The position numbers and the translations under genes were made by a program. Shown here piece after piece: positions 46,661-58,538 of a stretch of DNA of 64,000 nt. Source of the stretch: Bemisia tabaci. Its lineage: Eukaryota > Arthropoda > Insecta > Hemiptera > Aleyrodidae. Below the pieces are notes generated by a model. It saw only the letters and a program-made list of their open reading frames with translations. It was not told the DNA's origin and did no database searches. Each line of letters begins with the position of its first letter. Position 1 is the stretch's first letter. Location of the stretch: contig NC_092793.1 in the NCBI RefSeq assembly GCF_918797505.1, forward strand, positions 63,793,660 through 63,857,659. The letters run 5' to 3'.

Positions 46661-47110
46661 TTGCACATGAATGTCAATGGCAGTGCGTGGACCTCTGATC
46701 TGGTAATTCCAATATGGAATGAAAAATGTAGAATCCCTGTGATACGTAGTGTCCATGTTTTTACAAAATGTTTACATTTTTATGAGGAGTGGAGGGCGTA
46801 TAAAAAAAAAATGCTAGCTGTCGATCGCTGGTTCAAGAGAATTTGGAGACTGATTTAACCGCAAAAATCGACAGGTTATTCAATATTGCTTTAAACAAAA
46901 ATGCACTAGATCTCATGGAAAATGAAGAGGATAAAGCATTTTTTATTCTTCAGCGGAAACCTGAACGAGAAGGCATAATGTCCACTATGAAGCCTAATAT
47001 TCTTGCAGCAGAGGAGAGGAGAGCAGACGAGAAGAAAGCTTATGACCAGGTGAGAGTTTCTAGACAGGAAAAATTCAAACTCGCTTATGATTCTCGCCAA
47101 ATGGCAGACA
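46661..47110 (+). pseudogene. uncharacterised arthropod repeat-family protein, frameshifted
   Basis: Two frames together give one protein-like sequence. First SDLVIPIWNEKCRIPVIRSV then HVFTKCLHFYEEWRAYKKK; then, after a -1 shift at the ten-A run 46802-46811, NASCRSLVQENLETDLTAKI and DRLFNIALNKNALDLMENEE then DKAFFILQRKPEREGIM. The pattern (WEK-like start, EWR, DxLFxIAxxxAL, EEDxxFxxxQR, then a charged coiled tail RRADEKKAYDQVRVSRQEK) matches a multi-copy uncharacterised protein family I recall from aphids and other arthropods, of unknown function and often linked to mobile DNA. A donor-like GTAAGT follows at 47111. No promoter or start codon is clear. It could be a decayed copy, or an intact gene with a sequencing error in the A run. 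Confidence 0.5.
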
Positions 47111-47326
47111 GTAAGTTTTTTCATTTCATATGAAATCTATGTAGGTTGTATGTATCAATAAGACTCTGTTTGCCCTCCTTATCATTAGTGCATTTGACGC
47201 AGCATCAATTAAAAAGTTTAATTCAAGAGGTTCAATCTAGCTCCGCCCACTTACAGCTGATGTTGATTACCTGGCCTCATGCAGGGGGTGTATGACATAT
47301 TGTCCGTTGATATACACAACCTTTCC

Positions 47327-47395
47327 AGTAGGTGTGTGGTCAAGTGCTTCACCTACGGCGCCTGAGAGCAGGGTTCAAAACTCGACTAATCCCAT
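47327..47395 (+). repeat. weak tRNA-like sequence
   Basis: TGGTCAAGTGC near 47337 resembles an A-box and GGTTCAAAACTCG near 47372 a degenerate B-box. Spacing is short for a tRNA. Possibly a SINE relic inside the foldback loop. Confidence 0.3.
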
Positions 47396-48498
47396 GTTTT
47401 CTTTGATCAGCTGATATTACATTTTTAATTATAACAAGTAATTTTATGGTATTGCAATCCCCCCCCCCCTGCAATTTTATTGTGAGACAAACAGCTTCTA
47501 CGTGCTGAAATCACTATGGCATATATTATTCTCGTTTTTATGTCATATAAAGAAATTTGCTCTTAATTTATTTGAATAATAATAATTGAGGGGCTTGGAG
47601 GACAAGGCGCATAAGTGCAATTTTATAAAATATTGAAGTTTTAGTTATTTCAAGTGAACCAGTCTTGATGCACATTTGGTAATTCGCTCCAAAATTCCAA
47701 TTTTTAAGCATCAAAAAGTCAGGTTGAACTTTCTTTCCGCCATATAAGGATCCATGTAATTTTGAAACTTCAAACACGCATTTCTCGAAATAGCAAAAAC
47801 TGTACTCGTGCGCCTAGTCCTCCGAGCTCCTCAATTATTCATTCATAAATTAATACAATGCAAAAACAAAAAAAAAACAAAAAAAAAAAATTACATTTAT
47901 TCACATATATATTACTCGTCTCCATTAGTCATAGTCTCATAGTTCAGACCTAGTATGACTCTATATGTTGCTATCAATTTTTTATGTTAATTTGTTTTTA
48001 AAGGTGTCAATGAAAAAATGTAAATGATAAAATGTAACATTTTTTGGTGTTTTATTTCCCTCTCTTAAAAGGTTTACCGCTCCTTGTCATTTACACAGTT
48101 GATTCATCATTTATTTAATCCTTGAAGTATTTCTTTTTGCTGTTGTAATGATCTACTCAGTAAATGCAACTTTGCCTTCAATTTGCTGTCGTATGTCTAA
48201 GTAGTATTTTTAACTTAATACTATTCCATTTAATCCTCCCCTCAATGTTTACGGTCGGTTTCTTTTGTTTTTTATTATGGTGGTGATCTTTTTCCAAAAA
48301 TCTGAATTATACATGTCTATGTTAATGGGAGAATGATCAGAATCCAATTCTATGGTAATGTCAGGTATCCCACAATCTACTGAGTTTAAGGAAATATTCT
48401 TGACTACAAAACGTAACATTGTTACCGACCTTTTATTGATATATATTCACATTAAACCTCAAATAAGTTTATTTTGTTTTTCAATTTATCGTTTTTTT

Positions 48499-48541
<43 letters not shown>

Positions 48542-49257
48542 TATGGTTGTGCAATTTTTAAGCATATTTTCCTTGGAAAGACTTCATTTTAATTTGTTAT
48601 TTAATTTTGAGTGTATCATATGTATGCGAAAATGCATACTCGTTTTTCCTGAAGAGATTTTATATTTGTTAATGACTCATGTTTTGATGTTTAATGTGTC
48701 GGTCAATACGTGTAGCGTCTTAGCCAACAATAAAACTGATAATTTTTGTCTTTGTTCTCAACTCTGTCACCTCTTACTTCACTTGCTGTTATTGCAATTA
48801 GACGCAGCGCGGTGCCTGGCGCTCGCGCGCCTCCGTCTCCCTCGCAGATTGCGTCTTGGCCCGCACGCTCAGCAGCCGGCCTCGCCGCGGTGCGCCCCTC
48901 CGGCCCAAAGCTTCAAGTTTCCTTTGGGCCGTTTGTGACCTTACGCTTCAAGATACGCCAAAACCGACGATATTTCCGCCCACAGAACCGTAACTTGCGA
49001 TTTTCCCTCAGAGGTGATATGTCGCTTGCCAAAATTTTTTAATTGTGGATTTAGGCCCTTTGAGGCACGGATTAAAATTTTGTTTAAATTTTTTCCTTTT
49101 ACAGGGTTCATTTAGAGACTACATAGAAACTTTTTAGAGGTTGGGCAACTTGATTTTCGCAAAACTCAAAAATTAGGTACACCCTAGAGAATCCACAAGG
49201 CTTCAATGAAGAATTTAATTTTGCTGAGTGAGATGACGTGTATGACCCTACTATTAG

Positions 49258-49518
49258 TTGGATTGCATTTTGCAAAAAGAAACCACTAGCATTGCCATGA
49301 TGCTAAGATTGTGCAACTTCATCCTTTGCAATAAAATTGCGGAAATCGTAAAAACCTATGAAATTTAGATGGTAATTTTTGTCTTGAATTCACAGTTTTT
49401 AGCGAGTAAAATAGAAACTATTGATGGATAATTGGGTTTTTCCTCCAAGACAAAAGAAGTTGCACAATCTTAGCAACATTGCAATGCTAGTGGTTCCTTT
49501 TTGCAAAATGCAATCCAG
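49258..49518. mobile_element. 260-bp hairpin MITE, TGGATTGCATTTTGC ends
   Basis: TGGATTGCATTTTGCAAAAA at 49259 is mirrored by the sequence ending GCAATCCA at 49517; the arms share ACCACTAGCATTGC and CTAAGATTGTGCAACTTC over about 65 bp. Partial copies of the same end (GGTTCCTTTTTGC) occur at about 20379 and 30411, so it is a small dispersed family. Confidence 0.75.
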
Positions 49519-49926
49519 TTCACCTTTTTCTCTAATATTGACTGGACACCAACCGTTGTAACAAGAATTTATTACTAGTGTAAATGTTGATTCGATTAAA
49601 ATCTGGGAACACATGCACGTTTGCTAAGCCATCATCTATTGAGGAGAAACAAGATCAGAAAGGCAAAAAAAAATTTAACTGAGAATTGTTATCCAAGCTC
49701 ACTCGTTGAATCGACACTTCTTTGAAAGATAAGAGAAAAATGTGAAAAAGTGGTAGGGCCGTGCATACCATCTTGCTCAGAAAGATCAAATTTCCCATTG
49801 GAGCCTTACGGGCTCTATCTAGTAACTTCCAAACAGAGTGATTTGAAAAAGTTCCAGTCATCACTTAAATCAAAATACCTAAAAAAAAATATCGAATATA
49901 GTTTATTAAATCCCATGGCTATTACA

Positions 49927-52409
49927 GCACGAGGATGACCATTAAAAGGTAAGAGGATGCTCGTTACGGTGGATCGAAATTTTCGACTTTGAGAGGAGAA
50001 CCGCGTATCATCGAAAATAAGTTGTTAAATGGGCCCCTTATGAAGTACCAAAAATTTCGCGGCATAAAATTGACGCTCTAGTACCGCAAATAGGCCTACA
50101 TTTTGTCATATTACATTAGAGGTTCAAACACATGTTTCCTTACAGAATTTGTCTACTTGTTGCCCTACAGCAAAAATTTCGTCCGTTTTGACGTACCAAG
50201 CACGAGTAAAGCACAATTGACCTGCTTTCACCCGATAAAGCGCTCTCCCGAATGGCCTATCTACAAGTCAATGTCGTAAAGGTGAGTGTGAATAGTCAAT
50301 CCATATAGATAGATAAATATAGATATAGATTTGGCCAAATAACGAGTCCTAGAAAAAGTTTCGTCCGTTTTGGCGTATTTCTAACCGTTTATCCACTAAC
50401 AAGCGAAGAGGGCGTTTGAGCGATGCACGGCGCAGATCGTCGCGCTACGTCTACTCGGTGCCCGCTTCGACCTTTCGGCGCCGGCCGGTCGGTCCAGAGA
50501 AACCTGACAGGACGCGTGGCGACAAGGTGCCGGCACTGGTCTGTTTCCGTACAGCCGTAATCTCACTGGCAAATTCTATGTTCGGGAAATTTCAGCTATG
50601 GGGAACTAAGTTACATAAGACAAGAGACAGTTCGCGACCTTTGGAGTAGTAGTGCTGACCCACTGTGATCAGTTTTTGCTCAAGTTTCTTATCATTACGA
50701 TCTCGCTCCTGTGACTCGAAGTTAAGTGACTTGTATCCCTCTCGATCTTTCTGTTACTCCAAAACAGCTCTTTTCAGTGGTTCTTCATCAAGAACGGAAT
50801 GGGGAAGAAGATGAGCAATAGCTTGTCGCATCCAGTTTTTGGCTTGTATGCAAAATTAAGAGAAACTGTTTTACTAACCTGAGCGGAAGTTACAAAATAT
50901 TATTTTTATACTCGTGAAGTATTACGGTCGGAAATCGGACTTGAACCAACAGTGCATAAAGTAGTTAGTCGCGTTCTAGAGAAAGTGCATGAAATTTGGT
51001 GCTGAGCATCAATCCTGACTTGTTCACAAAGTTACACATCATTTGTGCTTTTTCCACTTCAAGCGAAGTACATAAAAATTATTAAGTGTTTCAATGAACC
51101 AAATAAAGAACCTGAAGTGAAAAAGATCGAGTCATAGGAGCGAGATCGTAATGGTAAGAAAATGAGTTAGTTAAGCTCGGGAGGGATTTGCCTGCAAATA
51201 GTGGAATCTTACAGTTTTCGGTACGAGAAGAACGATGCTCACGTTTAAATTTCACGAAAAATTGTCTCCGCGGAGATATAACGCTTCCTTTTTAGGGGTC
51301 CTCGAAAACATGTTTGAACCGGCCGCCGTGAATCTTCGAATCTACGCGTCATAGATGGGAAGATGGCGGCGCCGAAACCGACCTGCTTACTACCGCCACG
51401 CTGCCGTTGTTGACATCACGATTTCTCGTTTGAGGTTAAGTAAGTTCTGTGTGAATGTTTCATATCCTACATACATCTGTATCGCATTCTGATTGAAAAG
51501 CGTAGAGAATTAAGAACAATGAATATGAATCTCAAACAAAGTAACCTACATAACATAACCTCCGATTGACCAACAAAAACACACCGCCAACGCGACGCCG
51601 CCGTTTATTCTTCCACTACGCATTCCGCCGCCATATTGATCGTGACTTGTACATTCGAAACCTACGAGCGCGCGATTCAAACGCCGTTTTAGGTCACCCT
51701 AATTTTTGGCACTTTCAAATAAACTTTTCTCTCGTTTGCAGTCATCAAGAAAAATTAGGAAAAAAACTGTAAGCTTCGGTCACTTACTACTTTTGAATGA
51801 CACAATAAATAAAAATGACTTAACTGACTCATTGTGCGAAAACTGATCACAATGGGTCAGCACTACAACTCCAAAGGTCGCAGACTGTCACTCATCTTAT
51901 TAAACTAAGATTCCCCACAGCTGAAATTTCCCGAACACAAGATTTGCCAAGCCCTGTGCATAGCTCGAACACCCTTCGCTTGTTTGTGGGTAAACGGTTA
52001 GAAATACGCCGAAACGGACGAAATTTTTGCTTACGATTCGTAATTCAGCAAAATCTCTTAGGATTGACTAATCACACTCACTTTTACGACATGACTGTAG
52101 ATGAGCCTTTCTGGAGGGCGCTTTTGACTATTTGTCAGGAAAGAACAGGTCAATTGTGCTTTAATCATCAGTACGTCACAACGGGATAATCGCCCTAAAA
52201 TCCAACAATTTGACAAAATTTGTACGGAAACATGTGTTTGAATCTTTATTATAAAGTATTAAAAAATTAGACCTTTGAAGCCTAAGGGAGTCAATTTTAT
52301 GCAGCGAAATTTTCGGTACTTCATATGGGGCCCCCTTGACACCTTTTTTTCAATAATACGCGTTTCCCCTCTTGAAGTCGAAAATTTCGATCCTTCCTAA
52401 TCCTCGTGC
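49927..52409. repeat. large foldback, arms about 1.1 kb
   Basis: GCACGAGGATGA at 49927 is mirrored by the sequence ending TCCTCGTGC at 52409. Matching blocks continue inward: GATCGAAATTTTCGACTT, AATGGGCCCC with AGTACC, CCGTTTTGACGTACC-type, GACCTTTGGAGTAGTAGTGCTGACCC (about 50638 versus 51870) and the GATCTCGCTCC word (50700 versus 51145). The middle (50400-51700) is partly GC-rich and less well paired. No coding content; open frames such as 50416-50649 are arginine-rich readings of GC-rich DNA. Confidence 0.8.
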
Positions 52410-52507
52410 ACTCTTGGTAAGACTGTGAGAAACTTTATAAATCTTCAGCAATAAATTGTATTTGAGATGAGGAGCTTAGAAATACATTGAGAATATTTTT
52501 TTTTTCA

Positions 52508-52510
52508 ATG

Positions 52511-52578
<68 letters not shown>
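52508..52578. repeat. (AAT)n microsatellite
   Basis: About 23 AAT units in tandem. Shorter AAT runs follow at 52763-52792 and 53126-53143. The 185-bp segment between the first two runs is non-AT-rich (for example TTATCGTCGGCTGTAAATTG) and may be a short retroposed sequence with an AAT-type tail. Confidence 0.9.
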
Positions 52579-52579
<1 letters not shown>

Positions 52580-52761
52580 GGCGTCTTAGGACACAGTTCT
52601 CACCCCGGTTACTGCAAACCTTATCGTCGGCTGTAAATTGGCCATTCATAGCCAAGTTAACACCGGCCTCAACCCACTATACTCTCTCTACCAATGAGCA
52701 TTGTTTGCTCACGTGAAGAGAGCCCAACTACCCAGCAAAGCTGGAGATAACTTCGCATATA

Positions 52762-52792
<31 letters not shown>

Positions 52793-53695
52793 TTGAACAT
52801 TGTTTGCATCAAGCCCCTTAAAATGTCAGTAACAGGGATGGTTCCAAAAAGTTTAGTTCAACATCTTCGAGACCTTGGAATAGATGGTTACCTGCTTCAT
52901 TCAATGCAGAAGTCCGTCGTCATAAGCACGTTAAGTATTGTCAGGTCGTTTCTTAATATCGAGTAATTTTCTGATTTCACTTAAAATTTAATTTTTTTTA
53001 ATTTTACTTTAAAATAACATTTACTTTTTATTTAAGCAAGATAGTATGTGTTACTGACTTTGGCCTGTGGCCCGTCAGTAATACTTGTACCAGAAGTGTT
53101 CCCTCTTCCGAGTTACCAAAGAAAAATAATAATAATAATAATAAAATCATTTGTAAATTTTTCAGGAATCGGAAGTGACATTGCACCAATCAAGAAGATA
53201 ACTAACATTAATTTCATACAAAATTATTTTAAAAGCCAACTGTGAACACTTCCATCAAAATGTCACAGAACTAAAATGAGATAATTTTAAAGAGTGAGTC
53301 GGAACCTCAGAAACCAAACAAAAAATTACAATTTTCGATAAATTTTATAAACACATTTGATGAAGAAAATAATCATGCATCTAATAGGAGCCACTTACAC
53401 TAATTGGTTGGGAAAAGTCGGTACCATTCAAGCACATATTAAAAAGTACTATTCTGTGCAGCTGTGCTTTATGATATTTCAACAAGTCACGGTTTCACAA
53501 GAACCAAATGAATAGACAAAGGTCAACTCTTGTTGGTTGACTAATTTATACATTTTTAAAGCATCCAAAATGATCAACCATCATAGGATGACAAGGTTAC
53601 GAACAGTTCAAAATACATAAAAGAAAAATCTGAGTCTGCCTAGATGGTAAACTGCACTTACATGCAGGCTACAAAGGATACTCATATTCACCAAT
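52579..53695. other. region downstream of the CREB3-like stop codon
   Basis: Includes a possible short retroposon at 52579-52762 and AAT tracts. The part close to 53695 is presumably 3' UTR of the minus-strand gene. I could not choose one polyadenylation signal. Confidence 0.4.
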
Positions 53696-54105
53696 TCATA
53701 TAGCTTCTTCATCATCTGAAACGATGATGACCTCCTGCTTTATTATATCACTGAATGCGCTCATGTGAGTCTTGTTTACACTGCTTTCAAAACGATCATT
53801 GTAGGATGGGGCGTATGGCTTTTTTGCTACAGGAGGCGATAACCCATCAAGCGGAGGGATGATGAAATCTCGCTCCCTCTCTCTCTTCCTTGGTCGATCG
53901 TAATCGTGGTCCATCATTATAGAGTCCATGTGTTTTGGAGTGAAGTTGAGAAGGTCTTTCAAGTTAGATAGAAGAGTACTGAAGGAGCTGCTATCCTCTT
54001 GGTGGAGTTTTGATGAGTTGACAACATCAACGAGCTGAGCTGGAGATAGATCTTCCGAGATAACAGAAGTCTTGGCTTCAGAGAATAACAAATGTCTTGT
54101 GCGCC
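53696..54105 (-). CDS. CREB3/Luman-like factor, last coding exon (lumenal C-terminus)
   Basis: The acceptor (TTCCATTTCAG on the minus strand) precedes 54105. Completing the split glycine codon, the exon begins GRTRHLLFSEAKTSVISEDL and ends QEVIIVSDDEEAI with TGA at 53696-53698. RTRHLL is a site-1 protease recognition sequence (RxxL), positioned about 30 residues after the membrane helix encoded by the preceding exon, exactly as in CREB3-class factors. The rest is a hydrophilic lumenal tail with a basic-acidic stretch (RPRKRERERD). Cleavage by S1P then S2P would release the N-terminal bZIP part to the nucleus. Roughly 136 residues are encoded here. Confidence 0.85.
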
Positions 54106-55602
54106 CTGAAATGGAAGCAGGTAGTAAAAGTTAAAATGCAAGCTTTGAAGAGGTGGGAATCACATGGTATCTCACTCCACATTTTGGAGATGGCACTCTA
54201 GTGTGCGTCTAGGATTCGTGTTTTGAGTATTTTTCCCCTTGAAAAATATCGTGAAAAACATGAAAAAGTCACTGGTTTTCTCTAAAACGAACTGTCAAGC
54301 TAACAAAAAGCTCATGTGGCTCATTGCGGCCACCTAGCATTGCAACTTTATTGAAGTGTGTGAAATTGTGCTGTTTACTTAAAATGTAACGCAAAGTTTG
54401 GACTTTTTTCAGATTTGTCACTGCTCGCGTTTGTATAGGTACCTTACTGCGCCTGTTCAAAGTAAAATGTGACTGCGGCCTCAGCTTCGGCTTGCTAAAT
54501 CGGGCTAATAAGATTCTCTGACTTAAATTACCTGTAAAAACATATATGGTACGTATCAGTTGTGTCGTCCAAAAATTATCTTAGAAAAAAAATACGGTAA
54601 AATAAAAAATTTGAGATCTTGAAAATTCGAGCCCCATGTTTTCGATGAAAGCATTGTCCTATGGAGCCAGGATTTTTTCCTCGTCCATTTCACTAGCCGT
54701 CATCGGATTTCGAAAAAAATGGTTTCTTGCTCCACCCTGAGGGTCCTCTAGTGATCGCTGAAGACTCCACAATTTCTACCTCTTTTTAAAAGTAATCGGT
54801 TGCCAGGCAAGGAAAAAATTAAAGTATCCTGAATACGATTTCTCTTGAAAGTTCGCATAGAGCTTGTTGTGCACGACTGAAATTACTGAAATCAATTCCT
54901 AATCAAGATATTGACATATTTTTAAAGGACTGGTTACGAAAAATTTGAAGTTCGAGCTCATAGAAGAAATCGGAATCTGCAAGCATCAAATAGCGCAGAA
55001 AAACAGTTATGGCAGGATTCTCATTAAGCAGTGTTCCATTCCCATTCTGTTCTGTTCAAATAGTGAATAATGTGCGACAGCTGAGCCGAATCGCCGAGAT
55101 GGAAGTTGCCATATCATTTGTCATTAGATAATGTCAGGAAAACGTCCGGTAAGCAACTTAACTCAAGTGAGAAAAAAACACTAAGAAGTGGCCCGAATAC
55201 TGTATGTAACAAGGTGAAGAAATGGTGCTGGGTCCACACTATTCCACGGGGAAATCAAATTATTTTTGACTCTAATTATAATTTTTGGAACTTCTTGGCT
55301 TTGATTTCCCCGCAAGATGATTTAACTCAAGTATATTACGTTTTTCTTTACGATTAACAAGTATGTAAGTATGAATGCATCAAAAAATATTGATATTTGT
55401 TCGGATTTCCTTTCAAAAACTTTCATTGTACAAATTGTGTTCTGCATGGAATTTTGATGAAAGAGTAGGTAATGTAATGCTTAGATGCACACCTTGCCTA
55501 GTGGTCTATTTCTGGAACAATCCATGCGTTGGGGGTCTACAAGCTATTTATTTCTTTCAATTTCATGAACAGTGTAAAAATAAAATGAAAGGTTGATCTT
55601 AC
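54106..55602 (-). other. CREB3-like gene intron, 1.5 kb
   Basis: Donor GTAAGA (complement, 55602 downward) and acceptor CAG next to 54106. No mobile element that I can name; the sequence is AT-rich with no coding signal. Confidence 0.75.
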
Positions 55603-55865
55603 CTCCAAAAGGTGAGCTTGATTGTGATTCGAGCATTAATTCTTTCTCAACAGCCCCGTTTGCAGCCTTTTGAGAGCGCAGATTTGGAGCAACAATAAGA
55701 GCTAAAGACAGAAGTAACACTAGCAAGCACGTTGCTGGAGGGGCCTGTGAGGTCGACGATTGAGTTTGAGCTTTGCCTAGCTGCGCAACCAATGTTTCGT
55801 TTTCATGCTGCAGTACTTTCACCCTCTTCAATAGAGCTTTGTTTTCTTCATTGCATTGTTTAACT
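55603..55865 (-). CDS. CREB3/Luman-like factor, leucine-zipper and transmembrane exon
   Basis: It continues the zipper begun in the exon at 63814: RVKQCNEENKALLKRVKVLQ then HENETLVAQLGKAQTQ, with heptad positions L (preceding exon), C, L, L, L. A hydrophobic helix TCLLVLLLSLALIVAP follows, the single ER-membrane segment of CREB3-class factors (the TCxLVLLxSxxLLxxP form is characteristic of the family). The exon ends SSSPFGG in phase 1 before a GTAAGA donor. Both splice sites are consensus and phases match both neighbours, so this exon is secure. Confidence 0.9.
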
Positions 55866-57416
55866 CTGAAAGGAGAATCAAATTTTCAATTCTTAATCGT
55901 AGGCTAAATATGTAATGAGGAATGTGCGAAAGAAGCTGATGATGAAGGGAAATCAATGCCATTATGTATCCCGTGTTGACTGGTTAAGCTAGAAGTTGGC
56001 AGTTTGAGATGATGGCTCATGGATGCCTGGCATCAAAAAATAATGGTAATTATTATAAATTTTAATTTCATTTTTTTTTGCAAGAAATGTAATTTTCGAT
56101 GTCCCAAAAACTAAATATGTTCCTGATAAAACAAAAGAAGGGGATTTGATGTCATGAGTGCAAGCTCAAGAAAATGTAGGTACTTAACACTATTGTGAAG
56201 TTCCATTTCAAAACTTAAATGGCCGATTAATTCATGTGAGCTCTAAGGAAGTCTTACAAAATCCCTTAGAGGCATGTGAAAGGGGTGTATGCAAAATCGG
56301 CAAAATCCCCCCCCCCTCCCCTCATGGATTTTGACCAAGTTTCAATATGTCATTCCTCATTATAGAATACGCCTTTTCCCAAAGTTTCAAGGCCTGAAAT
56401 GAATTTCTTTCCCCGTAGCAGCGTTGCCAAGTTGAAAACCGTTGAGTGCCATATCGTTCGAACAAAAAAAGATATTGAGATGCGGTTTGAGCAAAAATTC
56501 TTCAAAAATTGCGTTCTCTTGAAATATACAGTCAATTCGATCGTTTAGGCTATTTAAGATTGCAATGATGCCATTTCTCACACTTCCTTAGGAGCCAATT
56601 TTTTTTCAACCGTAGTAAACCTTCAAATGCCGGATTCTCGATTCGAACAAAAAGCTGTTCATTTTATTTGCCGAACTTTTCCGTACATTTTGATATATTA
56701 TACCTCCCAGGGAAACGATTGGTACAAGAGATATGAGCTGTCAAAGTTTACGTTTTGCGCGCGCCGATTGAAATCCGGGCGCTCGAAGTCGTCTGCACAC
56801 CCCCTCCATTGCCACAGACAAGTTTTAAGAGGTTATTCTGGTGCATTTTTTTGCGTAACATCTATCTCTGGCCTTTAGAAAGCCTTCTGATGAACTTTTA
56901 GGGGCCTTGAGGTCCATTGTTGCCATTTTTTACCCATTTTTAAGGTTTTGTCAATTTTACCTGAGTAAAACTTAGTTTAAACTGAAAGCTGTGTACTTTT
57001 TTGGAGGCGAAAAAAATGAATAAACGCATGTGTGTAACTTCTTCCTGTGTTGCCAAATTTCCGAGAAAATTGTTCCAAGGTGCCAAAAATTGGATGAATT
57101 TTACATATTGCCTCGCCTAAGGTTCCAGAGACAGGGGCACAACTTTCATATTGACGTACGCAAGAGCTCATACCCATCCATGGAACAGATAAAAAAAGCA
57201 TACTTGTACCTGGATTGCCACTATGTGAAAATTGACAGGAATATCACATTTTGCAGCCTTTTTATATTTGAGGCAGCTCTCTTGAATGTTATTCGACCTT
57301 CAGTCACACTCCTAAGGGGTGCGTCATATGTATTTTTTCTGAACATTTCATTTATGACCAATTTCACGGGGTTTTTTTTTTCAATTTTACACGTCTTTAC
57401 CTTGATTAAACCAGAA
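55866..57416 (-). other. CREB3-like gene intron, 3' part without named element
   Basis: AT-rich intronic DNA. It contains foldback-style phrases (GATATTGAGATGCGGTTTG near 56472, GAGATATGAGCTGTCAAAG near 56728) but I could not find their inverted partners. The 207-codon open frame starting at 57030 becomes retroelement-like only from about 57417. Confidence 0.5.
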
Positions 57417-58460
57417 AGCGGGTACATTTTTGGTGATAACGTAAAAAATTACATCAATTTACACCGTGATGATGGTTATGGAGGCCTTGTCTCGCTCATA
57501 AAAACTAAGTTCACTTCATACTCAATTTCATTGGACAATAGAGACCCTCCTAATAAAAATATCGAAATTCAGGTCTTTAAAGTAATCCTGGACAACAATG
57601 TAGAACTATTCTTCCTGAATATCTACATCCATCCAGAAAGTCAATTCACCTAAACAGACTTGACCAATTTTCTATCAATCAACAACCTTGCTAATAAACC
57701 TCTGTTTATTGGAGGTGACTGCAATGCCAAACATCCTATGTGGGGATACCTGCATAGTGATAACAAAGGTAATACTCTGGTGGAACTAGCAGACGATCTT
57801 GAACTTTTTAATATTAATTCCCTCTGCCCTCAACCCACTAGGAAAACCTCACCGACTCAAGATCAGAGCCTTACTGATATTGCTTTTATCTCAGACACTT
57901 TGACTCAAGCCCTTGAATAAGGAGCCTTAACTACTGAAGGCAGTGATCATTATTCCTGTCTATATATCTTCGACAGATAGTAAAATTTCTCCTTTTCTTC
58001 TACCAATTCTCAAAATTTGGCTTCGACTACACCCAGTCATCGACTTAAGGACTGGAGTATTTTTCGTAATATTCAAGATTCACTCCTTACTGAACCTTCA
58101 TAAACCTATGATGAATTCACCAACATGAGCCTCAAAGCTCATTCTCTAAGAATTGAAAAAGAAATGCAGTTGCTCTACCCTGAAGAAAATTCAGGCCTCT
58201 CCTTTTCACTTAGAAAAAAGAAAAAAAAGTACAAAAAAATACCCTGGTGGGACGAGCAGTGTCAAGGGTTGAAAGACAAACATGACCATCTGGCTAAATT
58301 ATATAAAACTAACGCCAGTATGGAGTTTTTCCTAGAATACAAAAAAGTATGCGCGGAATTCAAACTGCTCGTCAAAAAAAAACAAAGAAATAACAATGGA
58401 AACTTTTCACGGAAAACTTCAATTATAATACCCCTACAAAAGTCATTTTTGAGAAGTTAA
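57417..58460 (+). pseudogene. non-LTR retrotransposon ORF2 fragment (endonuclease domain), stop-ridden
   Basis: One frame reads through the apurinic-like endonuclease: DDGYGGLVSLIKTKF, then FLNIYIHPES, then PLFIGGDCNAKHPMWGYL (the GDxNAxHxxWG motif), DQSLTDIAFIS, TEGSDHY (the GSDHxP motif), and further on IPWWDEQCQGLKDKHDHL with EYKKVCAEFKLLVKKKQ, the WWxxEC and following helix that precede the reverse transcriptase in jockey-type elements. In-frame stops at 57651, 57918, 57978, 57981 and 58101 kill it, yet there is no frameshift in about 1 kb. The reverse transcriptase itself is absent; the sequence ends about where the BEL/Pao element begins. Confidence 0.85.
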
Positions 58461-58538
58461 ACTTCTAACTTCCATATTCAATTTTTTTCCTCCTCACCTT
58501 TATTTCTAAGTTTTTCCCTTTTATATCGCTCATAAAAT

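Larger units (their letters stand above)
45856..49184. mobile_element. 3.3-kb foldback enclosing a coding remnant, GGGTGTACCTA ends, TA duplication
   Basis: GGGTGTACCTA at 45856 (after TA) is mirrored by TAGGTACACCC ending at 49184 (before TA). The right arm (48915-49184) pairs with 46070-46335: TTTTGAGTTTTGCGAAAATC, CTCTAAAAAGTTTCTATGTA and CGGTTTTGGCGTATCTTGAA are shared inverted. A roughly 200-bp stretch separates the left tip from the left arm, as if inserted there. The right side adds a CpG-rich block at 48800-48910. Between the arms lie a frameshifted coding copy (46661-47110) and a long T run (48500-48535). Whether the coding part belongs to the element is unknown. Confidence 0.65.

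Noticed and set aside
48474..48938. 154-codon frame starting with a phenylalanine run and ending in a GC-rich, leucine/arginine-rich part
   Set aside because: It runs across a long T tract into the CpG-rich foldback arm; no conserved domain or gene structure.
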